NCBI RefSeq assembly: GCF_002723455.1
Contig: NZ_PDUS01000008.1
Coordinates: 52,299-93,121 of the forward strand
DNA: 40,823 nt
Direction of reading: 5' to 3'
Source of the DNA: Pseudoalteromonas sp. 3D05
Lineage (GTDB): Bacteria > Pseudomonadota > Gammaproteobacteria > Enterobacterales > Alteromonadaceae
Position numbers and translations under genes: made by a program. The notes under the pieces were generated by a model. The model worked only from the letters and a program-made list of their open reading frames with translations, was not told the DNA's origin and ran no database searches. How positions within the stretch are numbered: position 1 is the first letter of the stretch; each line of letters begins with the position of its first letter. Of the stretch, positions 1 through 8,692 are shown piece by piece.

Positions 1-40
1 CTTCATTAAAGCGCGTTTTAAACCTTGTGATTTTTAGCTA

Positions 41-1465
41 TTAAAAGCCAAAAATACTGATTGCGAAAAACTTCGTGGCAACCGTGTTGACAAATATAAG
101 CACTAAAATCACTGGGATAAATGTAGAAAGCGAAAAGTTAACGTATTTCTGTGTAAAGCTCCCCTCATAGGTCGGACAACCTTGACTTAACTCCTCACTC
201 AACCCTGCTTTTTTCCAGCGATACATAACAAACAGACAAACCATTAAACCATTTAGCGGTAAAATAGTGTCGTAAAACACATCATATACAACATCAAACA
301 TACTCTTTGAGCTTTCTCCATAGGTTACAAATGAAGTCAGCCAATCAACCATGCCAAAAGACATAGTGCATAACACCGTTAAAACACCCACCGTGCCAGA
401 TAAAATTAGCAGCGCTACCTTTCGGCTGATGCCCTTTTTCTCACATAATGTAGCAGTCGGTACTTCAACGATTGACACTAAAGAGGTGATTGCAGCGAAA
501 AACACTAATAAAAAGAAGATAAACGCAACAATCGACGCACCTACATAGCCAATATCAGACTGAAGCGCTAGCAATATTTTAGGTAAGAACTCAAAAATCA
601 TCGAAACTGACGAATCTGAAAGTTTCGTCGGATCTGTATTAGGATTAAAACTAAAGATTGCAGGCAAAACCATTAAACCAGCAATAAAGGCAACAAGGGA
701 GTCCGTAATTGCGACCATTTTCGCACTGCCAACGATGTCATCTTTTTTAGAGATATAGGATGCGTATGTCATCAATATACCCATACCAAGTGATAATGAG
801 AAAAACGCTTGCGCTAATGCACCATTTAAAACACTGGCGTCCATCTTAGAAAAGTCTGGAATAATATAATATTTAACACCCGCCATTGCATTATCTAGTG
901 TTAATACGTATATAACCAGCGCTGTTAACAGTACAAAGAGTGCCGGCATTAGAAACTTCGCTGCTTTCTCTATGCCTTCCTTTACACCACCAACCAGTAT
1001 TAAGTTAACGATGATTGCAACCACTGCCATGTAACCAAATACACTGCTGCTATTTATAAAAACACCAAAACTCGTCGGATCTGCTAATTTATCTAAATTA
1101 CCCACGGCGACCTGACTCAAGTAGCCAAATATCCATACTGTAATCACCATATAAAAAACGGCAATCATAAAAGGCGTTAGGACGGCTAAGAAACCCGCAA
1201 AGGTCCATTTCTTATCATTATTTGAAAGTAACTTATACGCATGAAGAGGATCCTTTTGCGCTTTTCGGCCCATTGCCATTTCAGCCATCATCACTGGCAA
1301 ACAAATAAAAATGACAAACAGTGCATAAATAAGTAAAAACGCACCTCCCCCATTTTTTGTTGCTGAGACAGGAAAACCAACTAAATTACCAATACCCACT
1401 GCAGAGCCTGCAGCCGCTAATATAAAACCGAGGCGAGAGCTAAAATGCTCGCGATTATCGCTCAT
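41..1465 (-). CDS. Neurotransmitter:sodium symporter (NSS/SNF) family transporter
   Basis: A 474-residue, very hydrophobic protein that should import an amino acid or related amine across the inner membrane with Na+. The N-terminus carries the NSS signature around residues 10-40 (SSRLGFILAAAGSAVGIGNL, then FP and the NGGGAF turn), which in LeuT-type proteins forms the unwound TM1 and the Na+/substrate sites. About eleven to twelve membrane segments are visible, which is the normal bacterial length. The start ATG has AAGG upstream in a short AT-rich leader. The gene is convergent with nothing visible at the window edge and divergent from the YciI gene. The substrate cannot be read from sequence. 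Confidence 0.93.
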   Translation of the reverse strand: MSDNREHFSSRLGFILAAAGSAVGIGNLVGFPVSATKNGGGAFLLIYALFVIFICLPVMMAEMAMGRKAQKDPLHAYKLLSNNDKKWTFAGFLAVLTPFMIAVFYMVITVWIFGYLSQVAVGNLDKLADPTSFGVFINSSSVFGYMAVVAIIVNLILVGGVKEGIEKAAKFLMPALFVLLTALVIYVLTLDNAMAGVKYYIIPDFSKMDASVLNGALAQAFFSLSLGMGILMTYASYISKKDDIVGSAKMVAITDSLVAFIAGLMVLPAIFSFNPNTDPTKLSDSSVSMIFEFLPKILLALQSDIGYVGASIVAFIFFLLVFFAAITSLVSIVEVPTATLCEKKGISRKVALLILSGTVGVLTVLCTMSFGMVDWLTSFVTYGESSKSMFDVVYDVFYDTILPLNGLMVCLFVMYRWKKAGLSEELSQGCPTYEGSFTQKYVNFSLSTFIPVILVLIFVNTVATKFFAISIFGF

Positions 1466-1642
1466 TAAAAAACCTTATTATTATTGTGTGCTATCCCATC
1501 GACTCTACCAGTGTTGTACTGGGCTTTTCAAGCAGATTAAGATCAAAAGTAATCTATTACTGTAAACCTAAATCCTTCGCCCATTAAATTCTCTGTGCTA
1601 ATATAAAAAATATCCATCTACAAAAAATATAGAGTACACAAC

Positions 1643-1945
1643 ATGTTGTACATGATTTACTCAACAGACGTTGAAAATAGTTTAGAAATGAGAAAAGCGG
1701 CAAGGCCAGCTCATTTAGCACGATTAGAAGCGCTAGATGAACAAGGTAGATTGTTCAGTGCAGGCCCTTTACCTGCAATTGATAGTGATGATCCTGCAGA
1801 TGCGGGCTTTACAGGCTCTCTGGTTGTAGCTGAATTTAGCTCTCTTGAAGCAGCTCGTGAATGGGCTGCAACTGATCCATATGTGACTGGCGGCGTATAT
1901 GATAACTCTGTAGTGAAACCTTTCAAAAAAGTGTTTCCCAAATAA
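1643..1945 (+). CDS. YciI family protein
   Basis: A 100-residue soluble protein of the YciI-like (dimeric alpha-beta barrel, ferredoxin-like fold) family. It opens with [13 protein letters not shown] and keeps the family's R..H..RL region (residues about 18-28), the G-PLP segment near 40 and the C-terminal DPY..GGVYD..V.PF motif. The biochemical role of most members is unknown. The length is typical. The start codon sits inside a short palindrome (ACAAC around ATG then GTTGT, 1638-1649), so no good Shine-Dalgarno is visible and the start could form a small hairpin. It appears to be monocistronic, with divergent and distant neighbours. Confidence 0.9.
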   Translation: MLYMIYSTDVENSLEMRKAARPAHLARLEALDEQGRLFSAGPLPAIDSDDPADAGFTGSLVVAEFSSLEAAREWAATDPYVTGGVYDNSVVKPFKKVFPK

Positions 1946-2276
1946 AGCATTCTAGGGCTTGTTGATTTCACAAGGTTAAATTGCAGCAGCTTGTTTAGTA
2001 TTTATGCAAGATGCATTAGCTATACGCGAAAGCTCTACTGGGCTGTTACTTAGCCCACTAGGTTATAAATTCCGCGGCACGATTTAATTGCCCCTAGTTT
2101 GATCAAATTTTAATCCGTAAAGGTCACCAGGCCTCAGCTATGGACGATAAGTTCAGTGTTGGTTCACTGATTATTAACTACTATGAGCTTAAATAATTAC
2201 ACTATTTTATAGTTTTACTTGAGTTTTAGTTACTTGGTTCATTAAACTAATAGGGTCTGGTTTAGGAGTTCCCGTG
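1946..2276. other. Intergenic region without a gene (1946-2276)
   Basis: No convincing gene. It contains a short hairpin (TGGGCT 2039-2044 with AGCCCA 2052-2057) lacking a T-run, and close to its right end the PhoP-box-like repeat listed separately. The first half (from about 1950) has the feel of a decayed mobile-element end, but I cannot show terminal repeats or a transposase remnant. Confidence 0.5.
2212..2228 (+). promoter_or_regulatory. PhoP-box-like direct repeat upstream of the PepSY/two-component operon
   Basis: GTTTTA at 2212-2217 and GTTTTA at 2223-2228 are separated by five bases, an 11-bp repeat period typical of OmpR/PhoP-family dimer sites. The enterobacterial PhoP box is (T/G)GTTTA-N5-(T/G)GTTTA; each half here differs at one base. 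An AT-rich possible -10 (TAAACT, 2243-2248) lies 14 bp downstream, and the first gene starts at 2277. Autoregulation by the encoded regulator is inferred. Confidence 0.5.
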
Positions 2277-2543
2277 ATGCGCACTGTATTTTTGGCTTTC
2301 AGTATAGTTTCTCTTTCATTGCTGTGTTTTGTTCATTCAAACTACAGTTATGCACAAGATGCCATAAAAAAAGAGGCGATTACTAAAAAACAAGCTGTTG
2401 ATATTGCAAAAAGCCTTGAAGATGGCAAGACCCTAAAAATCACTGACCAGAATGACATTTACACCGTAAGAATACTTAAAAATAATGGCCATGTTGTCGA
2501 TATACACGTTAATAAAAAAACTGGCGAAGTGAAAAAGGATTAA
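2277..2543 (+). CDS. Secreted PepSY-domain protein
   Basis: An 88-residue protein with an N-terminal signal peptide (hydrophobic residues about 5-25, cleavage near SYAQ/DA) and a single PepSY domain: ITKKQAVDIAKSLEDGKTLK, then a Y.VRIL..NG..V.I.VN..TGEV pattern ending in KKD. Such small periplasmic PepSY proteins often sit next to PhoPQ-like sensor genes and may modulate the sensor, which is an inference from context. I chose the ATG at 2277 over the overlapping GTG at 2274 because AGGAG at 2264-2268 gives an 8-base spacing to it. The regulator gene begins four bases after the stop, so the two are cotranscribed. Confidence 0.88.
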   Translation: MRTVFLAFSIVSLSLLCFVHSNYSYAQDAIKKEAITKKQAVDIAKSLEDGKTLKITDQNDIYTVRILKNNGHVVDIHVNKKTGEVKKD

Positions 2544-2547
2544 ATTG

Positions 2548-3222
2548 ATGAGAATTTTAGTAATAGAAGATGATTTACACTTAGCAGACAACTTACGTAA
2601 TGCCTTAGAAAAAGAACGTTATAGTGTTGATCTTTGCCATGATGGTGAAGCTGGTTTGTTTCATATTACAGAGTACCCTCTTGATATGGCTGTTGTTGAT
2701 TTAGGATTACCTAAAATCGATGGTATTGAGCTCATCAACAAAGCGCGAGCCCAAGGTGTGACCATCCCTATTTTAATCTTAACCGCGCGTGACCGCTGGC
2801 AAGATAAGGTAGAAGGTTTGGACGCTGGTGCTGATGATTATCTTACCAAACCTTTTCATGTTGAAGAATTAATAGCTCGCTGTAATGCGCTGATCCGCCG
2901 AAGCGCAGGTAAAGCCAATCCAGAGATGACTGCTGGCCCAATCAAAATTCACACACGTTCTCAACAAGTGTGGGTTGATGATAAAGAGCTAAGCCTTACA
3001 GCATACGAATATAAAGTTCTTGAATATTTGATGGTTAACCCACAAAAGGTAATCTCTAAATCTGAGTTAACTGAGCATATTTATGATCAAGATTTTGATT
3101 TAGATTCAAATGTTATCGAAGTATTTGTATTAAGACTTCGTAAGAAACTTGACCCAGATGGCACCCTTAATCCTGTAGAAACGCTACGAGGGCGTGGCTA
3201 TAGGCTTAAAAGTCAGTGGTAG
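2548..3222 (+). CDS. OmpR/PhoP-family response regulator
   Basis: A 224-residue transcription regulator with an N-terminal receiver and a C-terminal winged helix. The receiver begins MRILVIEDD (acidic pair), has the phospho-acceptor Asp51 in VVDLGLP and the switch Lys in LTKPF near residue 100. The DNA-binding half ends in the usual LR..LDP....ETLRGRGYRL pattern. The ATG at 2548 is preferred over a TTG at 2545 because AAGGA at 2535-2539 is 8 bases upstream. The gene overlaps the kinase gene by seven bases. Its closest characterised relatives by motif are PhoP-type regulators, so the upstream GTTTTA repeat is its likely target. Confidence 0.93.
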   Translation: MRILVIEDDLHLADNLRNALEKERYSVDLCHDGEAGLFHITEYPLDMAVVDLGLPKIDGIELINKARAQGVTIPILILTARDRWQDKVEGLDAGADDYLTKPFHVEELIARCNALIRRSAGKANPEMTAGPIKIHTRSQQVWVDDKELSLTAYEYKVLEYLMVNPQKVISKSELTEHIYDQDFDLDSNVIEVFVLRLRKKLDPDGTLNPVETLRGRGYRLKSQW

Positions 3223-4553
3223 CATCACAAATCCCATTAAAGGTAAGGCAAGGATTTATCCTTGTCTTTGTTTTATTAGTTGCGTTACCAATTTTGTTTT
3301 TCTCAATCGGCAAGGCCTATTATGCTTCATTGGTCGAGGCAACAGAAAAAACACTTGAAGCGCACCTATACTCTCTTATTTCTGAAGTCGACTTTACCGA
3401 GCGCGGTATTGTTATGCCAAGCACCATTTTGGCACCTGAGCTTAACAGGCTAAACTCCGACACATACGCAATGATTTATCGTGATGACCAACCTGTATGG
3501 CACTCTGAATCAGCTGTTAATGTAAATATTGTCCCACACTATATTGAAACCAAAGCTGGCGCCGCTGACTTTAGACGCGTTGAATACAAAAACACCATTT
3601 ATTGGCAATTAAGTTTAACCGTTATCTTAAATAACATCGATCAATCTGAACATGCTCGCTTTATTCTGTTGAAGCGAAATGACGCACTGCTGCGCTTAAT
3701 GGATGGCTTTAAGCAAACCTTGGTTAATTGGATGTATGTCATGGGGGTGGCAATTGCAGGGTTAATGGCTATTGGTTTTGTTTGGAGCGCACGCCCATTA
3801 CAACGTTTGGACAAAGAAATTAAAGCCGTAGAATCTGGTGATATTCAACAAATAAAAGGCCTCTACCCTGTTGAATTGCAGACTATAAAATCCGATTTGA
3901 ACTTACTACTTGAATCGCAGCAACGCCAAAAAGAACGCTACCGCGCCTCTTTAAGCGATTTAGCACACGCGCTCAAAACACCGTTAGCTGTTTTAAAATC
4001 TAGCCCTTTGGCCAATGACGCAGATGCCCAAGAGCAGCTGGATCGTATAAATGTGATGATCGAGCACCAGTTAAAACGCGCTGCAACTGGTGCATCAGAC
4101 ACGTGGAAAAAACAAACAGCCATTAAGCCTGTTCTCGATTCAATCTTAAGTGCGATGAGCAAAGTATACCGTGAAAAAGACATTATTTTTAATAGTGCGG
4201 TATCAGACAAGGATTACTTTTTAGGTGATAAAACTGACTTACTCGAATTATTGGGTAATTTAATTGATAATGCCTGTAAAGCCTGTCGCTCCCAAGTTGA
4301 TATTCAAGTGATACAAAGCAAATCGTTAAGTATAATTATTAGCGATGACGGCCCAGGCGTACCAGAAAATAAAAGAGAATCGTTACTCACTAGAGGTACG
4401 CGTTTAGATACATATGAAAGTGGTCATGGTGTGGGTATGGCTATCGTTTCAGACCTTGTAAAATCGTATCATGGTTTACTTACTATTTCTGACTCAGAGC
4501 TACTTGGTGGCGCGAAATTCACATTAGAGTTTAACTACAATGGCAAAAAATAA
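3216..4553 (+). CDS. PhoQ-like sensor histidine kinase
   Basis: A 445-residue membrane sensor kinase. TM1 is at about residues 13-35, a periplasmic domain covers about 36-165, TM2 about 170-190, followed by HAMP-like and dimerisation regions. The phospho-acceptor His251 is in the box LAHALKTPLAVL, which has the H-x-L-K-T-P form seen in PhoQ, not the common HELRTPL. The catalytic domain shows the N box (LGNLIDNACKAC), G1 (SDDGPGVP) and G2 (GHGVGMAIV). The start is GTG at 3216, inside the end of the regulator gene. The signal sensed is unknown; the periplasmic part is not obviously as acidic as enteric PhoQ. Confidence 0.92.
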   Translation: MVASQIPLKVRQGFILVFVLLVALPILFFSIGKAYYASLVEATEKTLEAHLYSLISEVDFTERGIVMPSTILAPELNRLNSDTYAMIYRDDQPVWHSESAVNVNIVPHYIETKAGAADFRRVEYKNTIYWQLSLTVILNNIDQSEHARFILLKRNDALLRLMDGFKQTLVNWMYVMGVAIAGLMAIGFVWSARPLQRLDKEIKAVESGDIQQIKGLYPVELQTIKSDLNLLLESQQRQKERYRASLSDLAHALKTPLAVLKSSPLANDADAQEQLDRINVMIEHQLKRAATGASDTWKKQTAIKPVLDSILSAMSKVYREKDIIFNSAVSDKDYFLGDKTDLLELLGNLIDNACKACRSQVDIQVIQSKSLSIIISDDGPGVPENKRESLLTRGTRLDTYESGHGVGMAIVSDLVKSYHGLLTISDSELLGGAKFTLEFNYNGKK

Positions 4554-4950
4554 ACGCTTGAACATTTATGTAACTACGCTAAGTATTCTTTTAAGTACAT
4601 CTGCAATAGCAAATGAATGCACACTCGTTGAAAGACCTACACCGAGTGACTCTAAAAAGTATATACAATGCTTAGATAAAGAAATTGCGCTATTACAACG
4701 CAACCAACAAATATGGTTAAACAAATTAAGGTTAGACTTAAGTAAAGTACAAGAAGACACGGGAAATACGCAATTATTACCCATTTTTAATCGGAGCGTA
4801 AAAAGCCAAAACCGCTTTTTAGAAGACAGCTGCCGCTGGCGCTACCTTCATAAAATGCCCAATGCAACCAACGCTGCCATTGTCTATAAACTGTGTGAAA
4901 TCCGTATACTTGATCAATATATTGACGTTCTAAAACAGCCTTTAAAATAA
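4540..4950 (+). CDS. Periplasmic LprI-like (lysozyme-inhibitor-like) protein
   Basis: A 136-residue exported protein overlapping the kinase gene by 14 bases, so probably the fourth gene of the operon. A signal peptide spans residues 1-24 (cleavage after SAIA/N). The mature part carries four cysteines (around residues 27, 44, 99 and 119) and a C-terminal pattern F..SVKSQNRFLEDSC....A.....LCEIRILDQYI. This matches the layout of the LprI N-terminal domain (formerly DUF1311): aromatic/Q-rich helix, Cys, alanine-rich helix, Cys, then a helix with R and L. The match is from pattern reading and is moderate. An envelope-stress role fits the PhoPQ-like context but is inferred. Confidence 0.6.
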   Translation: MAKNKRLNIYVTTLSILLSTSAIANECTLVERPTPSDSKKYIQCLDKEIALLQRNQQIWLNKLRLDLSKVQEDTGNTQLLPIFNRSVKSQNRFLEDSCRWRYLHKMPNATNAAIVYKLCEIRILDQYIDVLKQPLK

Positions 4951-4953
4951 AAA

Positions 4954-4977
4954 AGCCATGTTATTAAAAACATGGCT
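4954..4977 (-). terminator. Hairpin terminator of the AI-2E family permease gene, possibly bidirectional
   Basis: Arms AGCCATGTT (4954-4962) and AACATGGCT (4969-4977) enclose a six-base loop. On the minus strand the stem is followed by a T-rich run, so it should end transcription of the permease gene. It also lies just after the stop of the plus-strand LprI-like gene. Confidence 0.75.
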
Positions 4978-4998
4978 GTCAAAAGTTTTGCTAAAATA

Positions 4999-5040
4999 TA
5001 TACCCAAACAACGCTCGCATAGTGAGGTAGTTTGGGTATA
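4999..5040. repeat. Palindromic intergenic element with TATACCCAAAC arms
   Basis: TATACCCAAAC (4999-5009) and its exact complement GTTTGGGTATA (5030-5040) flank a 20-base centre. The right arm abuts the stop of the permease gene. Elements with TTGGGTATA arms recur between genes in Alteromonadales and Vibrio genomes as I remember them, but only this copy is visible here. It could be a REP-like element or a second terminator stem. Confidence 0.55.
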
Positions 5041-5044
5041 GGAG

Positions 5045-6082
5045 TTAACTTTGCTCTTCTAGCTTTTCGCCATTACCTAATAAAGTAGCTAACCAACGAC
5101 CTTCTTCACTCGTCTCAAGAGCAATTTTAACGATCATTGTCAGTGGAACTGACAGCAACATACCGACAGTGCCTAGTAACCATCCCCAAAATATTAACGA
5201 CAAGAATACAACCAATGTCGATAAGCCTAAGCCCTTACCCATGTATCTAGGCTCAACAATGTTACCCATCACTGTATTTATCGTTAGATACCCAGCACCA
5301 ACCAAAGCCGCAACAAGTGGGCCTTGGGTAATTAGAGCGAGTAACACCGCTGGCAAAGCTGCGATGATTGAGCCAATATTTGGGATATAATTAAACATAA
5401 ATGCCATTACTCCCCATAGCACAAAGTAATCAACATTCAAAACCCAAAGTAATACAGATGCGAGAACACCTGTTCCCAAACTCACGAGTGTTTTGATTGC
5501 TAAATAAGAGTTAATTGAATTAAGGAAACGGTCTATCTGCTTAATTTTCATATCAGGGTCATCTAACGCAGAATGTATTTTTTGACCGAGCAATGGCGCT
5601 TCAAACAACATAAATACAACCGTTAGAATAATTAAGAACAAATTAGCCATAACACCACCAAGGCCGGCTAGCATGTTAGTAGCAACATCAATCATCTTGC
5701 CTGGATCAAACATTGAGATTAATTGCTCTTTATTTATCAATATATTGTATCGACCGGCCAAGTCTACCAACCAAACAAACTCCGTTTGCAACTTCGATTT
5801 ATACTCTGGTAAATCCTTTGAGAAATCAGTTAGAGACTGTCCTACTAAACCAGCTAGGCTCATTCCAATACCGACTACCATCAGCATTATAAGCATGATA
5901 GCAATCCCTTTAGGGATCTTATAACGAGCAAAGAAACACAATAATGGATTACAAATAATTGCAATAAAAACAGCTAAAACAAATGGGATCACAATAACAC
6001 TTGCAGCTTTAATACCTGCTAGTCCGATTACCAAAGCAGCAAATACCACTAAGCTTTTATTAGCGCCTGTTAGTCCAGTCAA
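5045..6082 (-). CDS. AI-2E family transporter (PerM/YdiK-like permease)
   Basis: A polytopic inner-membrane protein of 345 residues from the chosen start. The open frame extends 26 codons further, to an ATG at 6160. I prefer TTG at 6082 because it has AAGGA seven bases upstream and gives the usual family length and a normal N-terminus (MTGLTGANKSLVVFAALVIG). Paired N-terminal membrane helices, a soluble stretch rich in charged residues (about 90-160) and four or five C-terminal helices are visible, with the family's FNYIPNIGS and VEPRYMGKGLGLS motifs. The family includes the E. coli TqsA exporter, but most members have unknown substrates, so a quorum-sensing role should not be assumed. Confidence 0.9.
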   Translation of the reverse strand: MTGLTGANKSLVVFAALVIGLAGIKAASVIVIPFVLAVFIAIICNPLLCFFARYKIPKGIAIMLIMLMVVGIGMSLAGLVGQSLTDFSKDLPEYKSKLQTEFVWLVDLAGRYNILINKEQLISMFDPGKMIDVATNMLAGLGGVMANLFLIILTVVFMLFEAPLLGQKIHSALDDPDMKIKQIDRFLNSINSYLAIKTLVSLGTGVLASVLLWVLNVDYFVLWGVMAFMFNYIPNIGSIIAALPAVLLALITQGPLVAALVGAGYLTINTVMGNIVEPRYMGKGLGLSTLVVFLSLIFWGWLLGTVGMLLSVPLTMIVKIALETSEEGRWLATLLGNGEKLEEQS

Positions 6083-6212
6083 GTGACAATCCTTTAAAAT
6101 GGGAATTATCACTAGTGTATTTGAAAAGTTAAGTAAATGAAATATTTGCAAAGTGATCAATAGGCGCTTTACTTCGTATTAAGTACAAATAACCAAATGT
6201 TGAGACGTATTG

Positions 6213-7109
6213 ATGAAAATATTGATAACAGGGGCTACCGGATTAATTGGCACACAACTATGCGCACAATTAGTCAAAACCCATTCTCTCACTGTCTTAA
6301 CGCGAGACAGTGATAAAGCAAAACAAAAACTTAGCGGACAAATAGACTTTATAAATGCACTTTGCGATATCGATTTTAACACGCTTGACTGTGTGATTAA
6401 CCTTGCGGGCGAGCCTATTGTTAACAAGCGCTGGAGCGATAAACAAAAAGAAATCATCAGGAACAGCCGTATTGAATTGACCCAAGAGATAGCAGCGGCG
6501 ATTAAATCAAGTTCTAATCCACCCCACACCTTTATCTCTGGAAGCGCTATTGGTTATTACGGCCGCCAGGAAACTCAACATATTGATGAGCAGTTTACCA
6601 AAGTACATCAAGAGTTTAGTCACACACTATGCAACGATTGGGAAAGCGCTGCACGTAATGCTGAGACAGACTCAACTCGGGTTTGTTTAATACGAACGGG
6701 TATCGTGTTGTCTACAAATGGTGGCGCGCTGCAAAAGATGCTGCCTCCTTTTAAACTTGGTTTAGGTGGTCCAGTAGCAAGTGGTGAACAAGGGATGTCG
6801 TGGATACACATTAATGATATGGTATCGCTTATTGAATTTGTTATGAATAATCAGCACTTAACCGGTGCTATAAATGCAACAGCCCCTATACCTCAGAGTA
6901 ATCGTGCTTTTAGTAAATCACTGGCGAAATTATTACACCGGCCTGCAATTTTTCCAATGCCTGCATGGGTCCTTAATTTAGCGATGGGTGAAATGGCTGA
7001 CTTACTTATTTTTGGTCAATACGTTATACCTAGTAAGCTATTGGATGCAGGTTTTGAGTTTCAATACCCTGATTTACACCCTGCATTAGAATCATTACTG
7101 GATAACTAA
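6213..7109 (+). CDS. TIGR01777-family epimerase (YfcH/SulA-like extended SDR)
   Basis: A 298-residue NAD(P)-binding protein. The N-terminal Rossmann motif ITGATGLIG is at residues 4-12; NLAGEP (around residue 68) and SGSAIGYYG (around 110) are hallmarks of this family. SWIHINDMV follows, and the C-terminal part (RPAIFPMPAWVLNLAMGEMA onwards) corresponds to DUF1731. The ATG at 6213 is preferred over a TTG one codon upstream. No enzyme activity is established for the family. It is divergent from the permease gene across about 130 bp and appears to be monocistronic. Confidence 0.93.
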   Translation: MKILITGATGLIGTQLCAQLVKTHSLTVLTRDSDKAKQKLSGQIDFINALCDIDFNTLDCVINLAGEPIVNKRWSDKQKEIIRNSRIELTQEIAAAIKSSSNPPHTFISGSAIGYYGRQETQHIDEQFTKVHQEFSHTLCNDWESAARNAETDSTRVCLIRTGIVLSTNGGALQKMLPPFKLGLGGPVASGEQGMSWIHINDMVSLIEFVMNNQHLTGAINATAPIPQSNRAFSKSLAKLLHRPAIFPMPAWVLNLAMGEMADLLIFGQYVIPSKLLDAGFEFQYPDLHPALESLLDN

Positions 7110-7335
7110 GCCTAATAAATTTAATGTGTTATGGGTCTTTATGGTGAATGTGCCGCGCTTTCACCATATAACTATCAATAGTCTCTGTGTTTAAAAAACA
7201 ATAACTTACTCTTACCCTAATAAAAGCAAGACTATATTAGTATTTTACATTAATCATTTGGTATTAACTTGCCATAACGAGACTAATCCATAATACTTAC
7301 ATTACGTACTAAACATAACCATAGAGCAGCTTAAA

Positions 7336-8526
7336 ATGCTTCACTTACCTACAGTAGTTGGCATATCTTTATTTTTAAACATTCTTATAAGCTGCTTTTT
7401 CTTGTCTGTGTACCTATGCAAAAAACAAACGTGTTATATGTATTTTGCACTCGCGTGTGGTGCCTTTGCCACAGCAGAAGTACTTGCCTGTTTAAGAGTG
7501 ATCATTGAAAACCCATTTATCACACATTACCTCGCTGACTTATTTATTATAGCCAGCCCATTATTTGCTATTGCTGGTTTAAAACAAGTAACCTCAATGC
7601 AAAGTAATTCGTATGCCTCCTTCAAAATTATACTCGGTGGCAGTGCACTCGTATTGATGCCAATTTACGATGTCACTGCAGGACAATTACTAACAAGTTT
7701 TATCATTGCATGCTTATTCTTAGTTGCTGCTAATACAGTATATAAAATGCACACTAATGCAACAGCGCAAAAAAATATGCTCCTTGTATTTTTTGTGCTG
7801 CACAGTGTCATCATGTTCATTCAGGTAGTATTGCTGGGCATGCAACTAATGACCACAATAGCCCTAAACTTTACCCAACCATTACAAGTAATTTTAATTA
7901 ACCACTTATTTTTAGCCACCGCAACTGCGTTAGTCATGCCGTTTGTGCTGTTTGCTGATATAGAAGCTAAGTTACAACGTTTAGTAAATCGAGATACGTT
8001 AACAGGATTACTAAATCGTAGAGGTTTTTTATTAGATGGAGAGAAAATAAGTCGGCATGTTAAAACGCATGATCAAAATTTAGCGGTTGTAATGATAGAT
8101 ATTGACCACTTCAAAAGTGTTAACGACCAATTTGGTCATAGCACAGGTGATATGGCAATCAAATGGATAGCGCAACATATCCTCAGCCAATTAAATGACT
8201 ATGATATTGCTGCCAGGATCGGCGGAGAAGAGTTTGCGTTAGTACTACCAGAGCAATCCTTGTCTCAAGCATCTTATACGGCACAAAAGCTGTGCGACGT
8301 AATCCGCGAACACACCTTAAAATATAAAGGCAACACAATTAATTTATCGGTAAGCATTGGTGTAGCGTGTAAAGATGCTAACACCCAATCAATCAAAGGG
8401 TTACTCGAACTGGCTGATAAACGATTGTACATTGCAAAATCTCAGGGTAGGAATCAAGTTGTCGCAACGGATGAACATGCAAGACAAAGAAAACAAAATC
8501 TAGTATTTAACAACCAAGTAAACTAA
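7336..8526 (+). CDS. Membrane-bound GGDEF diguanylate cyclase
   Basis: A 396-residue protein that should make cyclic di-GMP from two GTP. The N-terminal 205 residues hold about six membrane segments with no recognised sensory domain. A short linker leads into a GGDEF domain (DTLTGLLNRRGF from about 220) with the active-site loop GGEEF at 296-300 and the DIDHFKSVND metal/substrate motif at 255-264. The position of the inhibitory I-site (RxxD) reads NDYD, so the Arg is lost and product inhibition is probably weak. No EAL domain is present. The ribosome-binding site is poor. A hairpin without a T-run (7141-7167) lies in the 226-bp leader region. Confidence 0.93.
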   Translation: MLHLPTVVGISLFLNILISCFFLSVYLCKKQTCYMYFALACGAFATAEVLACLRVIIENPFITHYLADLFIIASPLFAIAGLKQVTSMQSNSYASFKIILGGSALVLMPIYDVTAGQLLTSFIIACLFLVAANTVYKMHTNATAQKNMLLVFFVLHSVIMFIQVVLLGMQLMTTIALNFTQPLQVILINHLFLATATALVMPFVLFADIEAKLQRLVNRDTLTGLLNRRGFLLDGEKISRHVKTHDQNLAVVMIDIDHFKSVNDQFGHSTGDMAIKWIAQHILSQLNDYDIAARIGGEEFALVLPEQSLSQASYTAQKLCDVIREHTLKYKGNTINLSVSIGVACKDANTQSIKGLLELADKRLYIAKSQGRNQVVATDEHARQRKQNLVFNNQVN

Positions 8527-8646
8527 AACTCACTGCCCAAGCTTCCCAAGCTCAGTACAATTAGCCAATACAAGTGTTCTATTAAGTAAACACACATTTA
8601 GATCGGGCAATTAAACTTTGCTCATTTATGATCTCTCATAAAGCAA

Positions 8647-8671
8647 AAAACCACGTACAAGACGTGGTTTT
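8647..8671 (-). terminator. Terminator of TPR-like gene copy A
   Basis: AAAACCACGT (8647-8656) pairs with ACGTGGTTTT (8662-8671) across a five-base loop. On the minus strand the stem runs into further Ts, giving a canonical intrinsic terminator just past the stop codon. Confidence 0.85.
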
Positions 8672-8692
8672 CAACTATTTACTTTAAAATTA

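Noticed and set aside
1946..2100. Insertion-sequence relic after the YciI gene
   Set aside because: The sequence has an IS-end feel, but no inverted terminal repeats, target duplication or transposase fragment could be shown.
5045..6160. Quorum-sensing (AI-2) exporter assignment
   Set aside because: The family name comes from one member; nothing nearby concerns AI-2 and most members have other or unknown roles.
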